Assembly (NCBI RefSeq): GCF_009646095.1
Contig: NZ_CP045725.1
Coordinates: 744,001 to 808,000 of the forward strand
DNA length: 64,000 nucleotides
Reading direction: 5' to 3'
From: Raineyella fluvialis
GTDB lineage: Bacteria; Actinomycetota; Actinomycetes; Propionibacteriales; Propionibacteriaceae
Shown piece by piece: positions 50,944 through 58,927 of the stretch. Both the position numbers and the translations under genes were made by a program. The notes beneath the pieces were generated by a model, which searched no databases, was not told the origin of the DNA, and saw only the letters and a program-made list of their open reading frames with translations. Positions within the stretch are counted from its first letter, which is position 1. Every line of letters begins with the position of its first letter.

Positions 50944-51150
50944 TCAGCGAATCACGGAGATGTTGGCCGCCTGCATGCCCTTGGGGCCCTCGACGGTCTC
51001 GAACTCGACCCGATCGCCCTCGTTGAGCGAGCGGTAGCCGTTGGAGTTGATGGCGGAGAAGTGAGCGAAAACGTCGGGGGAGCCGTCCTCGGGTGCGATG
51101 AAGCCGAAGCCCTTCTCGGCGTTGAACCACTTGACGGTACCGGTGTTCAT
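50944..51150 (-). CDS. Cold-shock protein (CspA family)
   Basis: The 68-residue single OB-fold RNA/DNA chaperone has both nucleic-acid motifs: [10 protein letters not shown] (RNP1, 14-23) and VFAHFSAI (RNP2). The opening [14 protein letters not shown] is standard. It has a long AT-richer leader of about 200 bases upstream (51151-51351). An AAGGA site stands unusually far (11 bases) from the ATG. Such leaders often fold differently in the cold, but I cannot show that here. Confidence 0.96.
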   Translation of the reverse strand: MNTGTVKWFNAEKGFGFIAPEDGSPDVFAHFSAINSNGYRSLNEGDRVEFETVEGPKGMQAANISVIR

Positions 51151-51351
51151 GTAAATCTATGTCCTTCAGATGGGAGGTTTTACTGGGCAGATCGTACCAC
51201 CCAGTGGGGTGATGCTGGTCAGACGCCTTCCCAGAAAGACTGTCCACCCTGGCTGGGTGTCCTGCTTGTCCAGATACTGCGAACCGCACAACTGTGATTC
51301 ATCCTACAACCGTAGGGGTCATGGACCTAATCCTGGTGCAACAGTGGTCCC

Positions 51352-51993
51352 ATGACACCGTTCCGCGGCTTCGCCCCGGTCGCCCTCGAGTTCTATCGCG
51401 GGCTGGAGGCCGACAACTCCCGGGCGTACTGGCAGGCCCATCGGGAGACGTACGAGCAGGCGGTCCGCGCGCCGATGGAGGCCCTCCTCGCCGAGCTGAC
51501 CGATGCCTTCGGCGACGCGAAGGTCTTCCGCCCCAACCGGGATGTCCGGTTCAGCAACGACAAGTCCCCGTACAAGACCCACCTGGGCGCGTACGTGGGG
51601 ACGGCGCCCGCGACCGGCTGGTACCTGGAGCTCTCCGCCCTCGGGATGCACACCGGCGCCGGCTTCTACCACGCCTCGTCCGAGGGTCTCGCCGCATTGC
51701 GGGAGCGGATCGACGAGGACGGCGAGGAACTCGAGGCGATCGTGGCGGCGTTGCGCGAGGACGGTTGGCAGATCGGCGGGGACACACTGAAGACCGCACC
51801 GAAGGGCTGGAGCGTCGACCACCCCCGGATCGACCTGCTGCGTCACAAGACCCTCTCGGCGGCCCGTCAGGTCGAGGACGAGGTGGTCTTCTCGGCCGAC
51901 CTGGTCGACCGGGTGCGCGACGACTGGGAGGAACTACGCCCCCTGGTCACCTGGGTGTCACCCGCCCTGGAGGGGACGCTCAGATCCGAGTGA
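51352..51993 (+). CDS. DUF2461 family protein
   Basis: The 213-residue protein has the family signatures FYRGLEADNSRAYWQAHRETYE near the start, VFRPNRDVRFSNDKSPYKTHLGAYV (near 65) and AGFYHASSEGLAALRERID. The family is widespread and uncharacterised (TIGR02453 type). Convergent with the NUDIX gene, overlapping by 14 bases. Confidence 0.88.
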   Translation: MTPFRGFAPVALEFYRGLEADNSRAYWQAHRETYEQAVRAPMEALLAELTDAFGDAKVFRPNRDVRFSNDKSPYKTHLGAYVGTAPATGWYLELSALGMHTGAGFYHASSEGLAALRERIDEDGEELEAIVAALREDGWQIGGDTLKTAPKGWSVDHPRIDLLRHKTLSAARQVEDEVVFSADLVDRVRDDWEELRPLVTWVSPALEGTLRSE

Positions 51994-52462
51994 CGGTCGC
52001 GCCGGTGGGTCGTCCCCCGTCGTACGGGATGACCGCGTGGAACGGCCGCGGATCGTCGTCGAAGAGCAGCGGCAGGAAGTGGCGGTCACCCTCCCACATG
52101 TCCAGCCCCATCAGGTCCTCCAGCGGGACCCAGGCCAACTCGCCCTCGGCGTTGCGCTCCGGCGGCTCGCCGTCGAAGTCGGTGACCAGGAAGACGAGAC
52201 CGAACACGTGCCCCTCGGGGCCGGAGAATCCGGGCCAGTTCAGCGTGCCCCGCAGGGTCATCGCGGTCGGGACGATCCCCGCCTCCTCCCGCAACTCCCT
52301 GATGATGCAGGCACCCGCGTCCTCGCCCTGCTCGACCTTGCCGCCCAGGCCGTTCCACTTGCCGTACTGCTCGTCGGACTCCCGCGCGATCCGGTGGCAC
52401 ATGAGCACCCGGCCGTCACGGACGACGTAGGCAAGGGTGGTGAGGACGGGAGCGTATGGCAC
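51980..52462 (-). CDS. NUDIX hydrolase (MutT/8-oxo-dGTPase-like)
   Basis: The 160-residue protein has a full NUDIX box, GKVEQGEDAGACIIRELREE followed by AGI (about 40-62). LMCHRIARESDEQYGKWNGLGG and a C-terminal PFHAVIPYDGG follow, close to 8-oxo-dGTP diphosphatases. A GTG start at 52462 is chosen from family length. The frame remains open to 52561, but those residues show no homology-like pattern and overlap the cob promoter. Confidence 0.85.
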   Translation of the reverse strand: MPYAPVLTTLAYVVRDGRVLMCHRIARESDEQYGKWNGLGGKVEQGEDAGACIIRELREEAGIVPTAMTLRGTLNWPGFSGPEGHVFGLVFLVTDFDGEPPERNAEGELAWVPLEDLMGLDMWEGDRHFLPLLFDDDPRPFHAVIPYDGGRPTGATVTRI

Positions 52463-52495
52463 CAGCTGAGGGTACGACGACCAGACTCCGTAACC

Positions 52496-52506
52496 TGTAG
52501 TACTCC
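52496..52506. promoter_or_regulatory. Shared cob promoter motif TGTAGTACTC, copy 1
   Basis: The 10-base word, centred on AGTACT, occurs here 46 bases before cobI, with a TAGGAT -10-like box six bases after it. The same word recurs at 58918-58927 before cobH, the first gene of the opposite cobalamin operon. I saw it nowhere else in the window by eye. Confidence 0.45.
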
Positions 52507-52551
52507 TCACGTAGGATGGGCCCGACATCGAGGGCGACGTGAGGAGACGAT

Positions 52552-53313
52552 GTGGAGGCACTGCACGAGCCGCGGCTGGTCGGCGTGGGAGTGGGCCCGG
52601 GCGATCCCGAACTCATCACGGTGAAAGCGGTCCGGGCCCTCGAGGAGGCCGACATCATCCTCGTGCCCCGGACCGAGCGGTCGGCGAACACCGCCGGACG
52701 CGCCGACACGATCGTCACGACCGCCGTCCCGTCCGCCGCCGGACGGATCGTCGCCACACCCTTCAGCATGCGGGAGCGCAGCGGTGTCGGGCCGGAGCGC
52801 CGGGCCGCCTGGGCGGAGTCCCGCGACGCTGCGGTGCGGGCCTTCCGCGAGGGTGCCCGGACGGTGTGCTTCGCCACGGTCGGCGACCCCAGCGTGTATT
52901 CCACCTTCAGCTATCTCGCCGCGGAGGTCGCCGGCGAGATCGAGGACCTGCGGATCGAGGTCGTTCCCGGCATCACCGCCATGCAGGCGCTGGCGGCGGC
53001 GGGGCGTACGCCGCTGGTGGAAGGCCGCGAAGTGCTGGCCCTGGTCCCGGTCACCGGCGGGGTCGACGTGCTGACCGCCGCACTGGAGACGGCCGACACC
53101 GTGGTCGCCTACAAGGCCGGCCGGCACCTGCCCGAGGTCCTGGACGCCATCGCGGCGACCCGCCCCGAGCACGACGTGACGATCGGCACCGATGTCGGGC
53201 TGGCCGGGGAAGTGCTGAGGGACGGCAAGGACCCGGCGGCCCGCGAGGCCGCGCCCTACTTCAGTACGGTCCTCGTCACCCCCGCCCGCCCCACGACGGG
53301 GGGCCGGTTGTGA
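52552..53313 (+). CDS. cobI: Precorrin-2 / cobalt-factor II C20-methyltransferase
   Basis: The 253-residue SAM methyltransferase (cobI/cbiL) has the GVGVGPGDPELITVKAVRALEEAD opening and CFATVGDPSVYSTFSYL near 105. VVPGITAMQALAAAGRTPLVEG and the C-terminal VGLAGEVL region follow. It adds the C20 methyl in the corrin ring. GTG start with GAGGAG eight bases upstream. Its stop overlaps the cobM start by GTGA, beginning a four-gene operon. No cobalamin riboswitch with a B12 box was recognised upstream. Confidence 0.95.
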   Translation: MEALHEPRLVGVGVGPGDPELITVKAVRALEEADIILVPRTERSANTAGRADTIVTTAVPSAAGRIVATPFSMRERSGVGPERRAAWAESRDAAVRAFREGARTVCFATVGDPSVYSTFSYLAAEVAGEIEDLRIEVVPGITAMQALAAAGRTPLVEGREVLALVPVTGGVDVLTAALETADTVVAYKAGRHLPEVLDAIAATRPEHDVTIGTDVGLAGEVLRDGKDPAAREAAPYFSTVLVTPARPTTGGRL

Positions 53314-54121
53314 CCGGGCTCGTGGTGTTCGTCGGCGCCGGTCCCGGCGCGGCGGACCTGATCACCGTCCGCGGCGCACGGGTCGTGGCCGAGGCCGACA
53401 TCGTCATCTGGGCCTCCAGCCTCGTCCACCCCGACATCGTCGCCGCCGCACGGCCCGACGCCGAGATCATCGACTCGGCGGCCCTCCCCTGGAGGCGCTG
53501 CGTCCCACCCTCGAGCGCGCCCGCGACGAAGGCCTGCTCGTGGCCCGGGTGCACACCGGCGACCCGTCGATCTACGGCGCGATGGGCGAGCAACGCGAGC
53601 TCTGCGACGAGATCGGGATCGGCTACGAGACCGTCCCCGGCGTGTCGGCGTTCTCGGCCGCCGCGGCGCGCGCCGACGTGGAGATCACCGTCCCCCAGGT
53701 CTCGCAGTCCCTGGTCCTCACCCGCCTCGAGGGTGGCCGGACGCCGATGCCGGACCGAGAGACCGTACGGTCCTTCGCCGAGCACGGCACCACGATGGCG
53801 CTCTACCTCTCGGCGGCCCGCAACAAGGTGCTCCAGGAGGAACTGCTGGCCGGCGGCTACCCGGCGGACACCCCGTGCATCATCGGCTACCGGGTCACCT
53901 GGCCGGACGAGCTCATGCTGCGCTGCGCGCTGAGCGAACTGTCCGCGACGATGCGCGAGCACAAGCTGTGGAAGCACACGGTCGTCCTCGTCGGCCCCGC
54001 CCTCCGCGAGGGGCCGAGCGGCACCCGCAGCCACCTCTACCACCCAGGGTTCCGCCACGCCTACCGGGCCGCGGACCCATCGGCCGCCGCCACCCTGACC
54101 CCGAAGGAGACCCGCGTATGA
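53310..54121 (+). pseudogene. cobM: Precorrin-4 C11-methyltransferase, frameshifted in this sequence
   Basis: The cobM/cbiF enzyme. The first frame has VVFVGAGPGAADLITVRGARVVAEADIVIWASSLV. The second has ARVHTGDPSIYGAMGEQ, VPGVSAFSAAAARADVEIT and LYHPGFRHAYR. They join at the CCCC run 53486-53489, where one added C gives SAALPLEALRPTLERARDEG. The total of 812 bases becomes 271 codons with the repair. Overlaps at both ends (GTGA with cobI, ATGA with cbiGH) keep operon geometry, so the defect is probably a consensus error. Confidence 0.88.
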
Positions 54122-55848
54122 GCCGGGAAGTCGCAGCCGCCCGCATCGGCCAGGTGACCAACAGCCCCGCCACGCGGCGCCACGCCGACCGGATCGACCA
54201 GATCCTCGAGCGGGAGACGCTGCGGTTCGACGGACCGGCCTCGACCGGGCTGCCCGCGGCCTGGCATTCCTGCGATCTGATCGTCAGCCATCTGGCGCTG
54301 GGGGCGACGACAAGGATCATCGCTCCGCTGCTGGTCGACAAGACCCACGATCCGGGCGTGGTGGTGCTCGACGAGGCAGGCAGGTTCGCGATCCCCGTGG
54401 TCGGCGGTCACTCCGGCGCGGCGAACGCCCTGGCCCGGGTCCTCGCCGACGGGATGGGTGCCGTCCCCGTCCTGACCACCGCCACCGACGCCCTCGGGCT
54501 GCCGGCGCTCGACATGCTGGGCTGGCCCTGGTCCGGTGATCTGGCCCGGGTGACCCGGGCGATCCTCGACGGCAGGCCCGTACGGCTCGACCGGACCAGC
54601 CCCTGGCCACTGCCACCGCTGCCGGACAACGTCTCCGAGGACTGCGAGTCCCCACGTGCCCATGTGGTCGTCACCGACCTCGCCAAGGGGCCCTCTGCCG
54701 GCGCGGGGCTGCCCGAGGTGGTGGTGCACCCCCGGTCGCTGGTGGCCGGAATGGGCTGCAACCGCGGCACCACCGAGGAGCAGTTGGCCGGCCTGCTCGC
54801 CACCACCCTCGAGGAGGCGGGCCTGGCCCAGGACAGCATCGGCGCCCTGGCCAGCGTCGACGTCAAGGCCTCCGAGCCCGGACTGGTGGCACTGGCCGCG
54901 CGCCTGGGCGTCCCCCTGGTGACGTACACCGCCGACATGCTGGCCGCCCAGTCCGTCCCGCACCCCAGCCCCGTGGTCGACGGACACGTCGGCACCCCGA
55001 GCGTCGCCGAGGCGTCGGTCCTGGCCCATGGCGCGGACCTGGTCATCAGCAAGCGCCGCACCGCCGACGCCACCTGCGCGATCGGCCGGGTCGCGCCGCG
55101 CGGGCAGCTGAGTGTCGTCGGCCTCGGGCCCGGCGCCCGTGACCTGATCACGCCCCGGGCCCGGCACGCCGTCACCTCGGCAAGCGTCGTCGTCGGCTAC
55201 GCACCCTATGTCGACCAGGTCCGCGACCTGCTGAGCCCCGGCACCACGGTGTACGCATCGGGGATGGGCACCGAGGAGGCCCGGAGCGCCTACGCCATCG
55301 CCGCGGCCCGGGAGGGGCGCCGGGTCGCGCTCGTCTGCTCCGGTGACCCGGCCCTCTACGCGATGGCCAGCCCCGTCCTGGAGCAGGGCACCGAGGGTGT
55401 CGACGTGGAGATCGTCCCGGGGGTGACCGCGAGCCTCGCCGTGTCGGCGATCCTCGGCGCGCCGCTCGGCCACGACCACGTCACGCTGTCGCTGTCCGAT
55501 CTGCACACCGACTGGCCGACCATCGAACGGCGGCTGCAGGCCGCCGCGGAGGGCGACTTCGTCGTGGTGCTGTACAACCCACGCAGCCGCACCCGGACCA
55601 CCCAACTGCCCCGTGCCCTGGAGATCCTCGGTGCGCACCGACCCGCCGACACCCCCGTCGCCGCGGTGCACGAGGCCTGCCGGCCGGACCAGCGGACGTA
55701 CCTGGCGACGATGGAGACGTTCGACCCGACCTGGGTGGACATGAACTCACTCGTCGTCGTCGGCTCCTCGACGACCCGCTACACCACCAGCGGCGCCGGT
55801 GAGAAAGTCATGGTCACTCCCCGCGACTACACCTGGATGAGGCCATGA
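54118..55848 (+). CDS. Fused CbiG-CbiH: cobalt-precorrin-5A hydrolase and precorrin-3B C17-methyltransferase
   Basis: The 576-residue fusion. Residues 1-325 are CbiG, with IVSHLALGATTRIIAPLLVDKTHDPGVVVLDE, PVVGGHSGAANALARVLADG and GMGCNRGTTEEQLAGLL. Residues 328-576 are CbiH/CobJ, with LSVVGLGPGARDLITPRA, VCSGDPALYAMASP, VPGVTASLAVSAILGAPLGHD and VVLYNPRSRTR. CbiH methylates C17 and contracts the ring; CbiG opens the lactone that results. The presence of CbiG rather than CobG marks the oxygen-independent route. Propionibacteria carry a cbiEGH fusion, and here CbiE is not included. Confidence 0.93.
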   Translation: MSREVAAARIGQVTNSPATRRHADRIDQILERETLRFDGPASTGLPAAWHSCDLIVSHLALGATTRIIAPLLVDKTHDPGVVVLDEAGRFAIPVVGGHSGAANALARVLADGMGAVPVLTTATDALGLPALDMLGWPWSGDLARVTRAILDGRPVRLDRTSPWPLPPLPDNVSEDCESPRAHVVVTDLAKGPSAGAGLPEVVVHPRSLVAGMGCNRGTTEEQLAGLLATTLEEAGLAQDSIGALASVDVKASEPGLVALAARLGVPLVTYTADMLAAQSVPHPSPVVDGHVGTPSVAEASVLAHGADLVISKRRTADATCAIGRVAPRGQLSVVGLGPGARDLITPRARHAVTSASVVVGYAPYVDQVRDLLSPGTTVYASGMGTEEARSAYAIAAAREGRRVALVCSGDPALYAMASPVLEQGTEGVDVEIVPGVTASLAVSAILGAPLGHDHVTLSLSDLHTDWPTIERRLQAAAEGDFVVVLYNPRSRTRTTQLPRALEILGAHRPADTPVAAVHEACRPDQRTYLATMETFDPTWVDMNSLVVVGSSTTRYTTSGAGEKVMVTPRDYTWMRP

Positions 55849-57119
55849 CCATCGTCGAGAGGGCCCGCGAGGCGGCCCGCACCGCCCGTCCACCACTGGT
55901 CATCGCCGCCCACGGCACCCGCGATCCGGAGGGAGCCGCCGCGGCTCGCGCGCTGGCCGACCGGGTCCGCGAGGCGCTGCCCGGCATCGACGTCGGCCTC
56001 GGGTTCGTGGAACTCACCGCACCCGGTATCGCGGACGCGGTGGCCGCCGCGGCGAGCAGCGGTGCGGGCAGGGTGGTGGTGGTCCCGCTGATGCTGGGCA
56101 GCGGCGGCCATGTCCGCCGCGACATCCCCGAGGCGATCGAGGTCGGCCGCACCCGCGTGCCCGGCAGCACGGTGGCGTACGCCCCCCACCTCGGCCCGGA
56201 CCCCCTCCTGCGGACCCTCACGCTGGACCGAATCCGCGCCGTGCTCGGCGACTGGTCCGCGGCGTCGACCACCATCGTGCTGGTCGGGCGCGGGTGCAGC
56301 ATTGCCGAGACCAACGCCCAGCACGTCGCCCTGGCGCGCCTGGTGGAGGAGGAGGGTGGCTTCGACCGGGTGCTGCCCGCGTTCATCCAGGTGACCGGCC
56401 CGGATCTACCCGCCGCACTGGACCAGGCCGCGCTGCTCGGCGCGAAGCAGATCGTCGTCGTTCCGAACTTCCTCTTTCCCGGAGCGATGCGCACCTGGAC
56501 CCGCGAACAGACCGCCGGATGGAGAAGTCACCACCCTAACGGGCCCGAGGTCCGCGTCGCCGAGGTGATCGGCCCCTGCGCCGAACTGGCCGCCGTCGTG
56601 GCCGAGCGCTACCGGGCGGAGGCCAGACGGCTGGACGACGCCGGTTCGACACCTGTCTATCTCAGTGGGCTGGTGCTGCGCGGTCGGGACGTCCTCATCG
56701 TCGGCGGCGGCCGGGTCGCGGAACGCCGGGTCATGGCGCTGCTCGATGCCGGTGCCCGGGTCCGGGTGGTGTCCCCGACGCTGACCGCGGTGCTCTCCGC
56801 GCTGGAACTGGCCGGGCGGATCACCTGGTCGGCCCGGGCATACCGGGCCGGTGACGTCGGCGAAGCCTGGTACGTGCTCGCGCTCAGCGACGACCCGGGG
56901 GTGAACACCCGGGTGGCGACGGAGGCCGAGACGGCGCACGCCTTCTGTGTCCGCGGGGACCACGCGGGCGGTGGCAGTGCCTGGACACCGGCGACGGGGC
57001 GCAGTGCCGGACTGCTCGTCGGTGTGGTGGGCCGGCGCGAACCCCGACGGACGGCGGCGGTCCGCGACGCGCTGGTCGAGACGGTCCGTACGCTGCCGGT
57101 CCCGGATCCGTTGGACTAG
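55845..57119 (+). CDS. Fused cobalt chelatase (CbiX) and precorrin-2 dehydrogenase (Met8/CysG-N)
   Basis: The 424-residue fusion. Residues 1-265 form a two-lobe CbiX with LVIAAHGTRDPEGAAAARALADRV (His near 22), VPLMLGSGGHVRRDIPEA (second His, near 87) and VVVPNFLFPGAMRTW. Residues 270-424 form the NAD-binding half of siroheme synthase with VYLSGLVLRGRDVLIVGGGRVAERRVMALLDAG and WYVLALSDDPGVN. The protein should oxidise precorrin-2 to sirohydrochlorin and insert cobalt (or iron), feeding cobI. The start overlaps the cbiGH stop by ATGA. The stop overlaps the convergent cbiD by four bases. Confidence 0.92.
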   Translation: MTIVERAREAARTARPPLVIAAHGTRDPEGAAAARALADRVREALPGIDVGLGFVELTAPGIADAVAAAASSGAGRVVVVPLMLGSGGHVRRDIPEAIEVGRTRVPGSTVAYAPHLGPDPLLRTLTLDRIRAVLGDWSAASTTIVLVGRGCSIAETNAQHVALARLVEEEGGFDRVLPAFIQVTGPDLPAALDQAALLGAKQIVVVPNFLFPGAMRTWTREQTAGWRSHHPNGPEVRVAEVIGPCAELAAVVAERYRAEARRLDDAGSTPVYLSGLVLRGRDVLIVGGGRVAERRVMALLDAGARVRVVSPTLTAVLSALELAGRITWSARAYRAGDVGEAWYVLALSDDPGVNTRVATEAETAHAFCVRGDHAGGGSAWTPATGRSAGLLVGVVGRREPRRTAAVRDALVETVRTLPVPDPLD

Positions 57120-58252
57120 GCGGGGGCGCAGCGGCCGACCACCGCTCCCGCCCGGTCGACGCACACCACGTCCACCCGCACCGGCGCCTCGTCCAGGATC
57201 CGCTTGGCCTGGTCCCGCGCGGCGAGCGCGACGGCGTCACCGAGCGGTACGCCGGCGGCCGTGGCGACATGCAGGGCCTGCAGCCCGGTCCCGCTGGCGG
57301 CGACGGCCTCAGCGACGCCGGGATCCGCTCCGGCGACGGCGGCGAGCCGCCCCAGGAAGGAGAGGTCCAGCCGGGACCGGCCGGAGTGCAGGTCGAGATG
57401 GCCGTCGGCCAGCTTGGCGAACTTGGCGAAGCCCCCGCACAACGTCAGGCGCTCCACCGGGTGGCGGCGCAGGTGCTTGAGCACGGCCCCGGCGAAGTCG
57501 CCCATGTCGAGCAGGCCCACCTCGGGCAGGCGATAGAGGTCACGGACGGTCCGCTCCGACGTCGACCCGGTGGTCGCGGCGACGTGGGTGAGCCCACGGG
57601 CCCGGGCGACGTCGATGCCCAGCCGGATGCTGTCGATCCAGGCCGAACAGGAGTACGGGATCACCACGCCGGTCGTCCCCAGCACCGACAGGCCGCCGAC
57701 GATGCCGAGGCGCCCGTTGAGGGTGTGCGAGGCCAGTTCCTCACCGTCGACGATGCCGACGCTCACCTCGAGGTCGGGCGTACGCCCCCCGGCCACCACC
57801 GCCAGGTTGTCCCGGATCATCGCCCGGGGTGCCGGATTGATGGCGGGCTCCCCCACCGTCAGCTGCAGCCCCGCCCGGGTGATCGTGCCGACCCCCGGGC
57901 CGGCGCGGAAGACGACCCCCTCCCCCGTCGGCAGGGATCGTACGGTCACCTCGACGACCGCGCCGTGGGTGACGTCCGGGTCGTCCCCGGCGTCCTTCGT
58001 GACGGCCGCGGTCGCGGCGACGACCCGGCCGTTGTCGTCACGGTCCAGGTGGTGGCGGGTGAGCGCGAAGGCAGGCGTACGGCCCTGCGGGAGCCGGACC
58101 ACCACCGGGTCGGGGAACTCCGCGCCGACCAGCGCGACGTAGGCCGCCGTGGCGGCCGCGGTGGCGCAGGCGCCGGTGGTCCAGCCGGGCCGCAGCCCGG
58201 ACGTCTCCAGCTGCCCGCGCCGGCCCCCTGTCATCGGAGCGACAGGGTTCAC
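57116..58252 (-). CDS. cbiD: Cobalt-precorrin-5B C1-methyltransferase
   Basis: The 378-residue CbiD has GLRPGWTTGACATAAATAAY near the N-terminus and VTKDAGDDPDVTHGA. NPAPRAMIRDNL, VVIPYSCSAWIDSIRLGIDVARA and FAKFAKLADGHLDLHSGRS follow. It is the S-adenosylmethionine-dependent C1 methylase of the oxygen-independent route. GTG start overlaps the cobH stop (GTGA), giving a two-gene operon that converges on the larger cob operon. Confidence 0.95.
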   Translation of the reverse strand: MNPVAPMTGGRRGQLETSGLRPGWTTGACATAAATAAYVALVGAEFPDPVVVRLPQGRTPAFALTRHHLDRDDNGRVVAATAAVTKDAGDDPDVTHGAVVEVTVRSLPTGEGVVFRAGPGVGTITRAGLQLTVGEPAINPAPRAMIRDNLAVVAGGRTPDLEVSVGIVDGEELASHTLNGRLGIVGGLSVLGTTGVVIPYSCSAWIDSIRLGIDVARARGLTHVAATTGSTSERTVRDLYRLPEVGLLDMGDFAGAVLKHLRRHPVERLTLCGGFAKFAKLADGHLDLHSGRSRLDLSFLGRLAAVAGADPGVAEAVAASGTGLQALHVATAAGVPLGDAVALAARDQAKRILDEAPVRVDVVCVDRAGAVVGRCAPA

Positions 58253-58896
58253 CGGATCGACATGGCGTTGACCGCTGCTGCCGCGACCGCGCTCCCGCCC
58301 CGTCGGCCGAGCAGCGTGAGGTATTCCAGGCCCCAGGGGTTGGCGGCCAAGGCCTCCTTGGAGCGGTCCGCCCCGACGAAACCGACCGGGATCCCCACGA
58401 TCGCCGCCGGGCGGGGGCCACCGGCGCCGATGGTCTCGAGCAGGTGGAAGAGAGCGGTCGGGGCGTTACCGATCGCCACGATCGCCCCCTCCAGGCGCTC
58501 GGCCCACAGGTCGATGGCCGCGGCGGCCTTCGTGGTGCCGAGGCGGCGGGCCAGCTCCGGCAGCTGGGGGTCGGCGAGGCGGCAGATCACCTCGTTGTCG
58601 GCCGGCAGCGTGGAGCGGATGATCCCGTGGGCCACCATGGTCGAGTCGCACAGGATCGGCGCCCCTGCGGCCAGGGCCTCACGGCACGCGGCGACCACCC
58701 CGGGCGAGTACCGCAGGTCGTCGACGATGTCCGGCTGGGCCGAGGCATGCACCATCCGGACGGCCACATGGGCGACGTCCGCGGGCAGGTGCTCCAGGCG
58801 CGTCTCGCTGCGGATGATCGCGAACGATTCCCGGTAGATGTCCGCGCCGTCACGCAGATAGTCGTACGGGGGGTGGAGGGCAGGTGTCGGGGCCAC
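58249..58896 (-). CDS. cobH: Precorrin-8X methylmutase
   Basis: The 215-residue protein (cobH/cbiC) moves the C11 methyl to C12 to yield hydrogenobyrinate or cobyrinate. Visible are YRESFAIIRSETRLEHLP, the catalytic His in VAVRMVHASAQPDIV, ILCDSTMVAHGI and IVGIPVGFVGADRSKEAL. GTG start with no ribosome site. TATAGT on the minus strand ends exactly six bases before it, so the message should begin at the start codon. The open frame to 59175 is antisense to the BBE gene. Confidence 0.95.
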   Translation of the reverse strand: MAPTPALHPPYDYLRDGADIYRESFAIIRSETRLEHLPADVAHVAVRMVHASAQPDIVDDLRYSPGVVAACREALAAGAPILCDSTMVAHGIIRSTLPADNEVICRLADPQLPELARRLGTTKAAAAIDLWAERLEGAIVAIGNAPTALFHLLETIGAGGPRPAAIVGIPVGFVGADRSKEALAANPWGLEYLTLLGRRGGSAVAAAAVNAMSIR

Positions 58897-58902
58897 CCCC
58901 CG

Positions 58903-58927
58903 ACTATAACGACACGGTGTAGTACTC
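58903..58927 (-). promoter_or_regulatory. cobH promoter with shared cob motif, copy 2
   Basis: On the minus strand GAGTACTACA (58918-58927) lies at the -35 region and TATAGT (58903-58908) is the -10 box; the GTG of cobH begins six bases on. The 10-base word is the reverse complement of the one at 52496-52505 before cobI. It also abuts the 3' end of the BBE gene. Confidence 0.5.

Noticed and set aside
51151-51351. Possible small gene in the cold-shock leader
   Set aside because: Only a 61-residue plus-strand frame is open there; it has no ribosome site and overlaps the leader of the cold-shock gene.
52440-52551. Cobalamin riboswitch before cobI
   Set aside because: The gap is only about 90 bases, and no B12-box-like conserved core or long multi-stem arrangement was seen.
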